A stretch of 64,000 bases of DNA from JAFAGX01 sp035622175 (lineage in GTDB: Bacteria; Acidobacteriota; Terriglobia; Terriglobales; Acidobacteriaceae). Location of the stretch: the NCBI GenBank assembly GCA_035622175.1, contig DASPVV010000005.1, forward strand, positions 1 through 64,000. The letters run 5' to 3'. The first letter of the stretch is position 1. Every line of letters starts with the position of its first letter. The notes under the pieces were generated by a model. The model searched no databases, had not been told where the DNA came from, and saw only the letters and a list, made by a program, of their open reading frames with translations. The position numbers and the translations under genes are program-made. Of the stretch, positions 17,613 to 26,748 are shown piece by piece.

Positions 17613-19292
17613 TTACCGATTGCTTTCAATGAACGTGACCTTGTTGATCTCCTTCAAGGTGGTCAGCCCCAGCCTGACCTTGTCCAAGGCCGACTCGCGC
17701 AGGAACCGCATGCCTTCTTCCCGCGCCGCCCGGCGGATCTCCGAAGTCGGTTTCTTTGCCAGAATCATTTCGCGAATGCGGTCGCTCAGATCGAGAAGTT
17801 CATGAATCGCGGTTCGGCCACGGAATCCCGTACCTGCACATTCAATGCAACCCTGGCCCTCAAAGAACGGCACCTTCGACCACTGGTTAGGATCGAGTCC
17901 ACTCGATTCCAGGGTGTCGTCCGCGTAGTTCACCATGGTGCGGCAGGATTCGCAGATCAGCCGCACCAGCCGTTGCGCCAGGATGCAGTTCAAGGCGGAG
18001 ACAAAGTTGTAGGGTTCTACCCCCATATTCAGGAAGCGGCCGAGCACATCCACCACGTTGTTGGCGTGCACCGTGGTGAAGACGAGGTGGCCGGTGAGCG
18101 CCGACTGAATCGCGATTTGCGCCGTTTCCGTATCTCGAATTTCGCCCACCATGATCTTATCCGGGTCGTGCCGCAAAATGGAGCGCAGCCCGCGAGCAAA
18201 GGTCAGTCCTTTCTTCTCGTTGACCGGAATCTGGGTAATGCCACGAATCTGATATTCGACCGGATCTTCAATGGTGATGATCTTGTCTTCGTCGGTCTTG
18301 ATCTCGTTGACGGCGGCATAAAGGGTGGTCGTCTTCCCGCTGCCGGTCGGCCCGGTCACCAAAACCATGCCGTACGGTTCTTTGATGTAGCGGCGGAAGC
18401 GGTGCAGATCTTCTTCGTCAAAGCCAACCACATCGAGCGTCAGCTTGTGGAACTTCTCGCTCATCGACTCCTTATCGAGCACGCGCAATACGGCGTCTTC
18501 CCCGTGGATGGAAGGCATGATCGAGACGCGGAAGTCGATGGGCCGTTCCGGAGTTCCGTACTTGACGCGGAATCGTCCGTCCTGCGGAACCCGCCGCTCC
18601 GAGATGTCCAACTCACTCATGACCTTGATGCGCGAGATGATGGTCGAATGATGCTCTTTGGCAATCGGCGGCATGGCTTGCTGCAGCACCCCGTCAATGC
18701 GGAACTTGACGCACACCGAGTCGTCGCGGGTTTCGATGTGAATGTCGCTCGCCCGGCGTTGCAAGGCGGTGAAGATGGTGGTGTCGACCAGGCGAATGAT
18801 GGGGCTAATGTCGGCTTGCGCGGTCAAGCGGTCGATGCTGATGCTTTCCTCGCTGCCGGCTTCATCCTCCCGAATCACATCGAGCGCAAAACCCTCGCTG
18901 GCGTCTTCTAGAACCCGCTTGGATTGTTCGGTCTTCTTGAGAATCTCGCTGATCTGCCCAAGCGTAGAGACCTTGGTGACGATGCGCTTGCCCAGCAAGA
19001 GGCTGATCTCGTCGATCATCATCAATTTGCTGGGATCGGCAATCGCGATGGCCAGCCGGCCATCTTCGGTTTCCTCGAGGGGCACAAAGTTGTAACGGAA
19101 CATCAAGTGGACGGGGATCGTCTTGAACAGGTCGTGGTGCAGCTGGAAATTATGCAGATCGACAAATTGGCAGCGATAACGCCGGGCAACGTCCTGGGCT
19201 TTCTCCAGTTCTTCATTCGCGGCTCCAGGCGAGACCCGTCCGCCGTTTCCGCCCCCGACGAAGACCGCTTTGTTTTCCGGCACGGTTGCCAT
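17613..19292 (-). CDS. PilB/GspE-type assembly ATPase
   Basis: 559 residues. N-terminal N1 domain (residues ~1-130), then the catalytic half: Walker A GPTGSGKT at 314-321, Asp box IEDPVE at 341-346, Walker B around 379-386 (KIMVGEIR), His box GHLVFTTVHAN at 401-411, and a tetracysteine zinc motif (CESC at 447-450, then CIEC). It powers pilin or pseudopilin extraction from the inner membrane. PilB versus GspE cannot be separated by eye; linkage to PilMNO favours a pilus-like system. The 457-residue plus-strand frame opposite is a shadow. Confidence 0.92.
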   Translation of the reverse strand: MATVPENKAVFVGGGNGGRVSPGAANEELEKAQDVARRYRCQFVDLHNFQLHHDLFKTIPVHLMFRYNFVPLEETEDGRLAIAIADPSKLMMIDEISLLLGKRIVTKVSTLGQISEILKKTEQSKRVLEDASEGFALDVIREDEAGSEESISIDRLTAQADISPIIRLVDTTIFTALQRRASDIHIETRDDSVCVKFRIDGVLQQAMPPIAKEHHSTIISRIKVMSELDISERRVPQDGRFRVKYGTPERPIDFRVSIMPSIHGEDAVLRVLDKESMSEKFHKLTLDVVGFDEEDLHRFRRYIKEPYGMVLVTGPTGSGKTTTLYAAVNEIKTDEDKIITIEDPVEYQIRGITQIPVNEKKGLTFARGLRSILRHDPDKIMVGEIRDTETAQIAIQSALTGHLVFTTVHANNVVDVLGRFLNMGVEPYNFVSALNCILAQRLVRLICESCRTMVNYADDTLESSGLDPNQWSKVPFFEGQGCIECAGTGFRGRTAIHELLDLSDRIREMILAKKPTSEIRRAAREEGMRFLRESALDKVRLGLTTLKEINKVTFIESNR

Positions 19293-19347
19293 TACGAATC
19301 CTGCCTCGCCACTCCCACTCGAAACCTAGAGGCCGCTCTGCGCATAC

Positions 19348-20553
19348 TTAGTGGATGCTCGATCCTAGCGTAAAGATGGGCAGGTACAGCGAGATCAGGA
19401 TCCCGCCCACAAAGATTGCCATGATGATCAAAATCACCGGCTCGATTAAAGCCATGGCGGCGCCCAAGGCGGTCTGTACGTCCTCTTCGTAAAACTCAGC
19501 CACGGAGTTCAGCATGGCCGGCAGCGCTCCCGTAGACTCACCGACTTCAATCATTTCCACCGACAGGTCAGGAAACATGTGTTGTGCTTCCAGACTTTTG
19601 GCCAGCGCATGCCCTTCGCGCACGCGCACCGCCGCTTCCTGAATGCCGTTGAGAATGCGCCGGCTGCTCATGGAGGCGCCTGCAGTCTCAAGAGATGGCA
19701 CGAGCGGCATGCCCCCCGCCAAGAGGGTAGAAAGCATGCGGGAAAAATTGGCGACTTGATATTTCAGCCATACCTCACCCAGCAAAGGAAGTCGCAAGAT
19801 GGCGCGGTCGACCGCCTCGGCTCCCCGATCTGTCCTCTTCCATCGCCATAGCAGCACCAGGGCGACGACCAGCACGATCACGCTAAAAGGCGCGTAGCGT
19901 TGCGCGTGCGTGCCAACGTCGAGCATGATCAGCGTGATGGCAGGAAGTTGTGCATCCATGTCCTGGTAGAGCTTGGCAAATTGCGGTACGACGTAGGTCA
20001 CCAGAAAGATCAACATGCCAAAAACCACGGTCACCAGCAGGGTGGGATAGACGAGGGAGACGGCCAGCTTTTTCTTAAAGCTCAAGGCCAGGCGCTGAAA
20101 AGCGATGTAACGGGTGAGTACCTCTTCCATGCTGCCGCTCTTCTCCCCGGCCATCAGAGTGGTTGTATAAATCTTGGGGAAGGCAGCTTGCGCCGCAAAC
20201 GCATCGGAAAGCAGCTCTCCCCCCTTGACCCGGTCGCGTACATTTTGCAGCAGATTGTGCAAGTATTTGTTCTTCTGCCTCTTGATGAGCAAATCGAGGG
20301 AGTTCAGAATCGGCAGACCCGCCTTAATGAGGGTCAGGAACTGCTGATTGAAGATCAGAAACTGGCTTTGCTTGACTTTTCCCCGCCGCCGCAGGGAAAG
20401 GTCCCCCGACAGCACGCCGCGCGGCCGTACCCAATAAACCAGGAAGCCTTGTTGGGTAAAGCGTTCGCGGACCTCGGCCTCGGAATACCCATTTTCGACC
20501 TGCTCCAACAGGCGCCCACGCTCGTCCGCAATTTTGATCAGGAACTCAGCCAT
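19348..20553 (-). CDS. PilC/GspF-type inner-membrane platform protein
   Basis: 401 residues from the ATG at 20553, which begins the conserved MAEFLIKIADERGR; a TTG-type extension to 20592 is unlikely. Two T2SSF domains are visible: residues ~65-190 with LIKAGLPILNSLDLL and SVLV TM segments, and residues ~265-390 with LLAGGMPLVPSLE and EVGESTGALPAML. Three TM helices including the final LIIMAIFVGGILISLYLPIF. It turns with the PilB-like ATPase to insert pilins. Confidence 0.9.
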   Translation of the reverse strand: MAEFLIKIADERGRLLEQVENGYSEAEVRERFTQQGFLVYWVRPRGVLSGDLSLRRRGKVKQSQFLIFNQQFLTLIKAGLPILNSLDLLIKRQKNKYLHNLLQNVRDRVKGGELLSDAFAAQAAFPKIYTTTLMAGEKSGSMEEVLTRYIAFQRLALSFKKKLAVSLVYPTLLVTVVFGMLIFLVTYVVPQFAKLYQDMDAQLPAITLIMLDVGTHAQRYAPFSVIVLVVALVLLWRWKRTDRGAEAVDRAILRLPLLGEVWLKYQVANFSRMLSTLLAGGMPLVPSLETAGASMSSRRILNGIQEAAVRVREGHALAKSLEAQHMFPDLSVEMIEVGESTGALPAMLNSVAEFYEEDVQTALGAAMALIEPVILIIMAIFVGGILISLYLPIFTLGSSIH

Positions 20554-20714
20554 CGGTAACGAGTTACCCCGTCCCCCCCACAAGTCTAACATTCAAAACG
20601 CCGAAGGCTTTGTTAAATGCCGGTCAAAGCATGCCGCGAGTAATGCCACCTGGGCGGGATCTAAGATTAAAAATAACTTACTGAAAATAAATATGTTATG
20701 CCATCATTTCACGT

Positions 20715-21383
20715 CTATTGCCCAAAGTTTTCTTCAATGACTTCGACTCCATTCGGTACGGCGAACTGGAAGCGCCGATCGGCGATCTCTACGTCCTCCT
20801 TCTGCCCGCTGAAACGATACTCGAGCGTCGAGCCGTCCACCTCGCGAAGCACGATACGCTTTATCGAGCTGTCCACTGTGATCTCGAGGAGCACCTCGGT
20901 ATAGCGGTCCGACAGCCCTTTGGGCACACCTTTCAGGATGACATCGCCGGCCGCCAGCGGGGCCACATCCGACGCCACGGACAAGTCGCGCAACTCCTTT
21001 TCCAGCCGTGTCTTGCCAAGCAAAAACGCCAGCGGCGAGCGCAGGTCATCCAGCTTTCGCATCGACGTTTTCCGCACTTGGCGCTCGCCGGGAACGTAGA
21101 ACCAGGCAATCTTCCCGTCGCCGACGAACAGCTTCTCCTGAGGAGAACGGTATTCCCAGCGCATCTTGCCGGGCTTTTTCAGCCACAGCGATCCCGACTC
21201 GGTCCGGTCGCTGCCAGACCCGGCATAAATCTCCGAAAACTCGCACTCCAGAGTGTGCAGATGGTTGTAGTGCCGGTCCACCGCGTCCGCGATGGTGCGA
21301 ACATCGGCGGCCTCAGTCATGATTGCAGGGAAGGTGATTAGCAGGACGGCAGCCAACTCCAGCAGAATGGGATTCCTCAGCAT
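20715..21383 (-). CDS. LolA-like outer-membrane lipoprotein carrier
   Basis: 222 residues with a signal peptide (LELAAVLLITFPAIMTEA|A) and the LolA half-barrel signature LECEFSEIYAG..SGSLWLKKPGKMRWEYRSPQEKLFVGDGKIAWFYVPGERQV. It carries lipoproteins across the periplasm from LolCDE to the outer membrane. It is the first gene upstream of the pilus operon in the same direction, with a 160-nt AT-rich gap before pilC, so separate promoters are likely. The dimension and motif order match LolA family length. Confidence 0.85.
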   Translation of the reverse strand: MLRNPILLELAAVLLITFPAIMTEAADVRTIADAVDRHYNHLHTLECEFSEIYAGSGSDRTESGSLWLKKPGKMRWEYRSPQEKLFVGDGKIAWFYVPGERQVRKTSMRKLDDLRSPLAFLLGKTRLEKELRDLSVASDVAPLAAGDVILKGVPKGLSDRYTEVLLEITVDSSIKRIVLREVDGSTLEYRFSGQKEDVEIADRRFQFAVPNGVEVIEENFGQ

Positions 21384-21591
21384 CCAGAAACCACAGCTAA
21401 TGGATTATATCGTGGGCGACATAACCTACAGTGAAACCAATCCGATGTCAGTGAGTGGTCCCGTAGCCTTCGACGGACCATCGCCGGTTTGCCGGGCCGC
21501 ATGGGAGGCTTATGAGGTGGGAACGTGTCTGACCAAATACCCGCCAGTTCTACGGACTCGAATCGATGCCAGGCCTTTGAACCAGAGAGAT

Positions 21592-21753
21592 TTAAGCTTT
21601 CTCTGCCTTTTTCTTGACCGCCTTGTGGATAGGTTCGAGGGTGCGGGCAATTTTTTCCAGGGACGCAGAGATGCCAGCTAATTCTTTGCTTTTCAAATCG
21701 CGGGCCGGTTCCTCGCTTGTTTCCGGCACCTGGCGGGCAGCCGTTTGTGGCAT
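21592..21753 (-). CDS. Small acidic/basic protein of 53 residues, hypothetical
   Basis: MPQTAARQVPETSEEPARD start, then an amphipathic helix ISASLEKIARTLEPIHKAV and a Lys-rich end KKKAEKA. The start is selected by a very strong purine ribosome binding site (GGGAGGAGGG) about 8 nt upstream. No family is recognised. The helix could bind a partner or nucleic acid; nothing in the sequence decides this. Confidence 0.65.
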   Translation of the reverse strand: MPQTAARQVPETSEEPARDLKSKELAGISASLEKIARTLEPIHKAVKKKAEKA

Positions 21754-22164
21754 AATCCAATCCCTCCTCCCTAGCATGCTATCCACGCCCTGGCTGTGGA
21801 TGTTCGGTCGTTGTTGTGGAAAACAACACCGCAACTGTATTTGGTAGCCATCCATCTCGTGTCCCATCTGAGGAGGGTGGTAGCAGCCTTTGCGGCGGGC
21901 ACAAAAAATGACGATTGACAAAGCGCGGAGAGCGACACATACAATGCGGCAAATGGAACCCCCCTGATGGCAAAGGAGATACTTGGCTGGGAGTGGCCGG
22001 AGGCGGGTCGGAAGCGGGACGGAGGCAACCGGTGGTATGTTCGCAAGACAAGCTCCGATCCAATCGATCCCGGGAATTGGCTTGAAGGGCACTGCCGCAT
22101 GCTAGGAAGGTGAGCTCAAAAGCGAGTTTCGTTGCTTCCGCTTTGCGCTCGTGAAGGAAACGCA
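21754..22164. other. Divergent intergenic region, no gene seen
   Basis: Separates the small minus-strand gene from the plus-strand membrane protein gene and must hold both promoters. An inverted pair ATCCAC/GTGGAT with a 9-nt loop lies near 21780-21802. No coding frame is credible. Confidence 0.4.
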
Positions 22165-22773
22165 ATGGCTGATTTTTTCCGGTATTACAAAGAGTTCTTG
22201 GCTCACTGGGGAAAGGAATTGGGGTCTCTCGGCAGGGAGCAAATGGTGGGTTTCATGCTCGCTCTGCTGATCCTTCTCTTGCAAATACGAAATAGGCTGG
22301 TTCCCGCGAAGGACGCGGGATGGGCTGTGCAGGCAACGTTTCTCCGGCCTTATCTGGTTTTAATCGGCATCTACCTGGCGATTCATCTGGTTCGCACCCC
22401 CTGGAAACTTGATCAGGAACTAAGGGAAAAACTGCAACACCGAACCTCGCAAGAGGAGGTGAAAGGCCATATCGCGCTCCTGACACGGTTGACGGATCGG
22501 GGACAGGAATTTATTCGTCGATGCCGAAGTGAAAGAGGCCTGGTTCCGCAGGGAGAGGTAGAGGCTTGGGCGCAGGAGGTGGCCGGATCGGTCGAAGAAA
22601 TCTTCGACAGCTCGTACGTGGCTCGCCTGGAAAGCGTCAGCGGCATTCCTCTAGGTATGGCTCACTGGCCGAATTCGGGAAACAGGCAGGTGGATGGTTT
22701 TGTTCATGTGCGAGTTTACCGCCTGCAACAGTTTATTGACGAGCTGCAAGAACATGCGAAGAGGATGGCTTAG
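22165..22773 (+). CDS. Membrane-anchored hypothetical protein
   Basis: 202 residues from ATG at 22165, preceded by GAAGGAAA. Two TM segments (MVGFMLALLILLLQI at ~30-45 and FLRPYLVLIGIYLAIHLV at ~60-80) are followed by a long cytosolic helical domain (KLDQELREKLQ...LLTRLTDRGQEFIRRC). No recognised motif. It is monocistronic. Two TMs plus a soluble tail suggest a sensor or effector, but no function can be assigned. Confidence 0.7.
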   Translation: MADFFRYYKEFLAHWGKELGSLGREQMVGFMLALLILLLQIRNRLVPAKDAGWAVQATFLRPYLVLIGIYLAIHLVRTPWKLDQELREKLQHRTSQEEVKGHIALLTRLTDRGQEFIRRCRSERGLVPQGEVEAWAQEVAGSVEEIFDSSYVARLESVSGIPLGMAHWPNSGNRQVDGFVHVRVYRLQQFIDELQEHAKRMA

Positions 22774-22890
22774 CCGAGAGTTCAAGCACCTGCGCCCAGG
22801 GGATGAGGAATTCCGGACTCTGATCCTGGCGATCGGATGCATGCCAGATCAGGGTTCTTTGCTCCTCCCGGCTGCGCGGCAGTTTTGTGG

Positions 22891-23841
22891 CTAGCAACAA
22901 GACTGAGCGGCGTCTCGGTCGGAAGGCAAGAATTTTGGAGGCGGTGGGGTATATCCGCTCGGCATGCCCTTCTCAATGAAGGGGAACTTGTCGGGCTCGC
23001 GAACCTCCACTCGCCCCTCGGGCGCCAGTTTGTAAGGTTCGCCGAGTGGATCGATGGGCAGCGCGCGCAACATCCCGGCCGACGCAAGTTCGGTGAAACT
23101 GGCGGGCCAGTGGCCGGTTCTTTCCCGGTAGGTGGAAACCAGCTTTTCCAGATTGATGACGTCCTCGTCGACCTGCAGGGCGCGCAAATGAGAGACCGCG
23201 TTCGCCCGGATGTCACGGTCTACCGTGCTCTGATAGTTTGTAATCCACAGCATTCGCGCCATGCCCAATTCACCGGCATGCTCCGCCATCTGGGCTGCCA
23301 TCGTTTTCAGAAAGGGATGCGCGCCCGGCACCTGCGAGCCGCGCATGAAGGCATCGGCAGCTTTCGAGAAATCCTTGAGCTCCATGTAGTAGATGAATCC
23401 AAGGTTGTAATAGAGCTTCCACTCGCCCGGGTTATTACGGATGCCATATTCTGCCAAGCGAATGGCTCGTTCCGGCATGCCTGCGCCCGCCGGCGGTGCC
23501 GACGCCAGAAAATTGGCGCCAAACTCGTAGGCTACAGTCAGATGAGGATCAAGCGCAGTCGTAATCTCGAGGAGCGGGCCGAGCAGCTCATACTGCCGCG
23601 AGGCTCGATAGTGCTTGGTGCCGAAGTATTGCACTGCCCGAGTCCAGTACACATCGGCCAGCACACCGCCATACCCCAGGCTCAGCCTCTGGAGAATCTT
23701 TGGAGAAGCGACGTAAAGAACGTCGTCGAACCTGGCTCGGCTGCGGATCTGGTTCAGGTTATGCAAGGCCAAGGTCGAGGTGAGCAGGCATAGGACCAAC
23801 AGAACCCAAGCGGTCAGGGTGATGCGCCCGGAAGCTTTCAT
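22891..23841 (-). CDS. TPR-like membrane-anchored protein linked to an ABC exporter
   Basis: 316 residues from the ATG at 23841, whose ATGA overlaps the permease stop. An N-terminal TM (TLTAWVLLVLCLLTSTLAL) is followed by helical repeats (DPHLTVAYEFGANFLA, NPGEWKLYYNLGFIYYM, DFSKAADAFMRGSQVPGAHP) like TPRs, and a C-terminal TRYRERTGHWPASFTELASAGMLRALPIDPLG-type region resembling pilin-like GspG C-terminal loops. It probably acts with the two upstream ABC genes at the inner membrane. The longer open frame to 24333 is not used. Confidence 0.75.
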   Translation of the reverse strand: MKASGRITLTAWVLLVLCLLTSTLALHNLNQIRSRARFDDVLYVASPKILQRLSLGYGGVLADVYWTRAVQYFGTKHYRASRQYELLGPLLEITTALDPHLTVAYEFGANFLASAPPAGAGMPERAIRLAEYGIRNNPGEWKLYYNLGFIYYMELKDFSKAADAFMRGSQVPGAHPFLKTMAAQMAEHAGELGMARMLWITNYQSTVDRDIRANAVSHLRALQVDEDVINLEKLVSTYRERTGHWPASFTELASAGMLRALPIDPLGEPYKLAPEGRVEVREPDKFPFIEKGMPSGYTPPPPKFLPSDRDAAQSCC

Positions 23842-24614
23842 TTCAGGTTCCGTCGCTCGAAGATCAGCACGGCCCCGCAGAGCACCATGCCTGTATACAC
23901 CAATGCATACAGACTGTTGGAAACAATCAATTGCCGCGTGACAGGTTGCTGGTGTGCCACCGAGGTGATCACGTTCAGGGAGGAGAAATTGGGAACCAGG
24001 TAGGCTGCAGCCGTTGCCAGCCAGCGCGATGCGCCTTGCGCCGTATCGGCGAAGCCGTGCAGGTCTTCCGCGAAGCTTCCGATCACAAATGAGGAAAAAG
24101 CAAAGACGGCCGACAACAACGGAGAGGAGAACGAGGAAAAAAACAGCGCGATGGCGGTGATCATCAGGAACTGCAAGATGATGAAGTACAAGCCCACCAG
24201 AATCCAAACCTCTGCCGGTTCCAAGGCACGGGATACGTAGAGCAAAGCCGCAAAGACACCGATGGCCATCAACCCCGTATTCACCACCAGCGTCCCGGCC
24301 AGACCGAAAAACTTGCCCACGATGAATTCCCAACGCCCGACCGGACGCGACAGCACCGTGTACAGGGTACGTTTTTCGATCTCCTTCGAGACCAGGCCGA
24401 TTCCAATAAAGATGGCAATGACGATGCCAAACAGGGAGATTGCACTAAGGCCCAGGTTGACGACCACCAGCCGCTCGATCCCAATGGAGATCTGGCCGAC
24501 CAGGACCGCCGCTCCCGACATGAGCAAGGCAAAGGCAATCAGGTTGTACAGTACGCGATCGCGAACCGCCTCCCGGAACGTGTTCGAAGCAATGCAAGCG
24601 ATGCGAGTCCTCAC
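23838..24614 (-). CDS. ABC-2-type transporter permease
   Basis: 258 residues with six TM helices typical of NosY/ABC-2 permeases; conserved RDRVLYNLIAFALLM near the N-terminus, LVSKEIEKRTLYTVLSRPVGRWEFIVGKFFG after TM2 and the ending in AVLIFERRNLK. It starts at GTG overlapping the ATPase stop (GTGA) and overlaps the TPR gene at its end. With the neighbouring ATPase it forms an exporter of unknown cargo. Confidence 0.88.
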   Translation of the reverse strand: MRTRIACIASNTFREAVRDRVLYNLIAFALLMSGAAVLVGQISIGIERLVVVNLGLSAISLFGIVIAIFIGIGLVSKEIEKRTLYTVLSRPVGRWEFIVGKFFGLAGTLVVNTGLMAIGVFAALLYVSRALEPAEVWILVGLYFIILQFLMITAIALFFSSFSSPLLSAVFAFSSFVIGSFAEDLHGFADTAQGASRWLATAAAYLVPNFSSLNVITSVAHQQPVTRQLIVSNSLYALVYTGMVLCGAVLIFERRNLK

Positions 24615-25552
24615 AACCCCACTCCTGCCGCCGTCTCAGACAGTTTCAGCTTGCGCACGAAGTATTCTTCGAGCGAGGTTCGAACCGGAGTTAGCGAGAG
24701 AATGCGCACTCCCTGCTCGCGCAACGCATCGATGGCAGCATCCTGGTTCGCCTCGCGAACGATGGCACGGACCGTGTCTCCGGTCAGGTGACATTCCGAG
24801 GTCAAGGGCTTGAGGGAAGCCGGGATCGAGCTACCGTGCCAGATGATTTCTACCTTGCCCTCCACGCTCGAGGTCAGATCCGCCACCGCCCCTACCCCGC
24901 GCAGTTCGCCCAAATGAAGAATCGCAACCCGGTCGCAGAGGGTTTCAGCGTCGGATAAGATATGCGTCGAGAAGAACACGGTCTTGCCCTGCTGCTTCAG
25001 TTCCTCCATGAGATCGCGAACTTCGCGGCGGCCGATCGGATCGAGGCCCGACATGGGCTCGTCGAAGAACAGGACGCGCGGATCGTGCACAATCGCTTGC
25101 GCAATGCCAACGCGCTGCAACATGCCCTTGGAGAATTTTCGCAACTGGAGACCGCTCGCGTCCCGTAGCCCCACTCGGGCGAGGACCTCGTCGATCTTGC
25201 GGCGGCGTTCCTTTGCGCCCACGCCGGAGAGCAGAGCGTAATAATCGAGAAGTTCGCACGCGGTTAGATGATCGTAGAAATAGGGTTGCTCAGGGAGAAA
25301 ACCAATCTGCGCCTTCATCCCGGGATGGTTGATTTCCACCCCCAAAATCCGGGCCGAACCGGCGGTCGGGAACACAAGGCCCATCAATAACTTGAGAGTG
25401 GTAGTCTTGCCGGCTCCGTTAGGACCAAGCAAGCCAAAAATTTCCCCCGCTTCCACGTTCAAATCCAAAGGACGCAGAGCGCACTTCGGCCTCTTGCGCC
25501 AGAACCCCACGTGATAAGTCTTTTCCAGACCGACAATTTCGATGGCGGCCAT
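24611..25552 (-). CDS. ABC transporter ATP-binding protein
   Basis: 313 residues from the ATG at 25552. Walker A GPNGAGKT, Q-loop region IGFLPEQP, signature FSKGMLQRVGIAQAI, Walker B VLFFDEPMSGLD and the switch His in FFSTHIL are all intact. The C-terminal ~90 residues form the extension domain common in ABC-2 exporters (CcmA/NatA/YxlF type). It is the first gene of a three-gene operon with 4-nt overlaps. Confidence 0.93.
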   Translation of the reverse strand: MAAIEIVGLEKTYHVGFWRKRPKCALRPLDLNVEAGEIFGLLGPNGAGKTTTLKLLMGLVFPTAGSARILGVEINHPGMKAQIGFLPEQPYFYDHLTACELLDYYALLSGVGAKERRRKIDEVLARVGLRDASGLQLRKFSKGMLQRVGIAQAIVHDPRVLFFDEPMSGLDPIGRREVRDLMEELKQQGKTVFFSTHILSDAETLCDRVAILHLGELRGVGAVADLTSSVEGKVEIIWHGSSIPASLKPLTSECHLTGDTVRAIVREANQDAAIDALREQGVRILSLTPVRTSLEEYFVRKLKLSETAAGVGL

Positions 25553-25965
25553 AACCAAGGACCGGCAGGTCGTTCTTACTTCAGAGTATCAGGAAAACGC
25601 GGGCCAGCAAGCTCTAGCGCTGGATGCAAACATTACGAAGGTCAAAACGCCAGGCTCAGGCTTGCTGCCTCAGCGCCGTTCTCGAACCCGATGGCACCTT
25701 CCAATTAGAAGCCTCAACCCGCCAACGCGGACCGGCGGGCGCAGAGATCGCGCGCCTGACACCTCGGATGCGACGGGCATGGCCGTTCCAAGTCCAATAG
25801 CAAAAGAGCCTTCCGGCGGTCGATTTCACCCTGCAGATGACTTTCGTAATCCTGCCTTTATCACCGCCATATGTAATAACTGAACTGCAAGCCGAGTTCA
25901 GCCGATTGCTCCGAAGCCAGGCGCCGAGAGCGAAGCATCGCTGCGCCCGTCGAAGGAACCCAGAT
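25553..25965. other. Divergent intergenic region before the sugar island
   Basis: Separates the ABC operon (-) from rfbF (+). No credible gene. GC content falls near 25590-25640 and 25850-25880, where promoters may lie, but no consensus boxes are convincing. Confidence 0.4.
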
Positions 25966-26748
25966 ATGAAGGTAGTCGTTCTCTGCGGCGGACTGGGTAC
26001 ACGCCTGCGGGAAGAGACCGAATTCCGTCCCAAGCCGATGGTCGAGATCGGAGGACGTCCGATCCTTTGGCACATCATGAAAATCTATGCTCACCACGGC
26101 ATGCGCGAGTTCATTCTCTGCCTCGGCTACCGGGGCAACATGATCAAGGAGTACTTCCTGAACTATGAAGCCATGAACAATGACTTCAGGATCTGCCTGG
26201 GCCGAGAATCGCACCTTGAATTCATGGGCGCGCACCAGGAACAGCATTTCACGGTGACGCTGGCCGACACCGGCCTCGACACCATGACCGGCGGTCGCTT
26301 GCAACGAGTGGCACGCTATCTCACCCAGGACGAGACCTTCCTGCTGACCTATGGCGACGGCCTGAGCGACGTCAACGTCCGGAACCTGGTTCAATTCCAC
26401 CGCAGCCACGGGAAAGTCGCGACCGTCACATCCGTTCCCCCGATCTCGCGTTTCGGCGTGGTCGAGGCGGACGCGCAAGGCCAGGTACAACGCTTCATGG
26501 AAAAGCCCCAAACCAATGGCCGCATCAGTGCCGGCTTCTTTGTGTTCAACCGCCGCATCTTCGACTACCTCAGTGGCCCGGAGTGCATTCTCGAACGCCA
26601 GCCGATGGAACGCTTGGCCCGCGAAGGTCAACTCGTGGCCTACCAGCATGACGGTTTCTTCTACGCCATGGATACCTATCGCGAATATCAGTACCTGAAC
26701 GAGCTCTGGGCGAGCGAGCAGACACCGTGGAAAGTGTGGCAAGAGTGA
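25966..26748 (+). CDS. rfbF: Glucose-1-phosphate cytidylyltransferase
   Basis: 260 residues from the ATG at 25966 (GAAGGAA upstream). The nucleotidyltransferase signature MKVVVLCGGLGTRLREETEFRPKPMVEIGGRP is complete, and GDGLSDVNV supplies the metal-binding Asp. The TEFRPKPMVEIG variant and the NDFRICLG region are typical of RfbF/DdhA, which makes CDP-glucose from CTP and glucose-1-phosphate. It heads a run of genes for CDP-dideoxysugar synthesis and overlaps the next gene. Confidence 0.92.
   Translation: MKVVVLCGGLGTRLREETEFRPKPMVEIGGRPILWHIMKIYAHHGMREFILCLGYRGNMIKEYFLNYEAMNNDFRICLGRESHLEFMGAHQEQHFTVTLADTGLDTMTGGRLQRVARYLTQDETFLLTYGDGLSDVNVRNLVQFHRSHGKVATVTSVPPISRFGVVEADAQGQVQRFMEKPQTNGRISAGFFVFNRRIFDYLSGPECILERQPMERLAREGQLVAYQHDGFFYAMDTYREYQYLNELWASEQTPWKVWQE

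Noticed and set aside
17538..18911. 457-codon plus-strand open frame
   Set aside because: It is antisense to the PilB-like ATPase, which has complete Walker and zinc motifs.
22891..24333. Longer 480-codon version of the TPR-like gene
   Set aside because: The first 164 codons lie over the ABC permease in another frame; the ATGA overlap at 23841 fixes the start.
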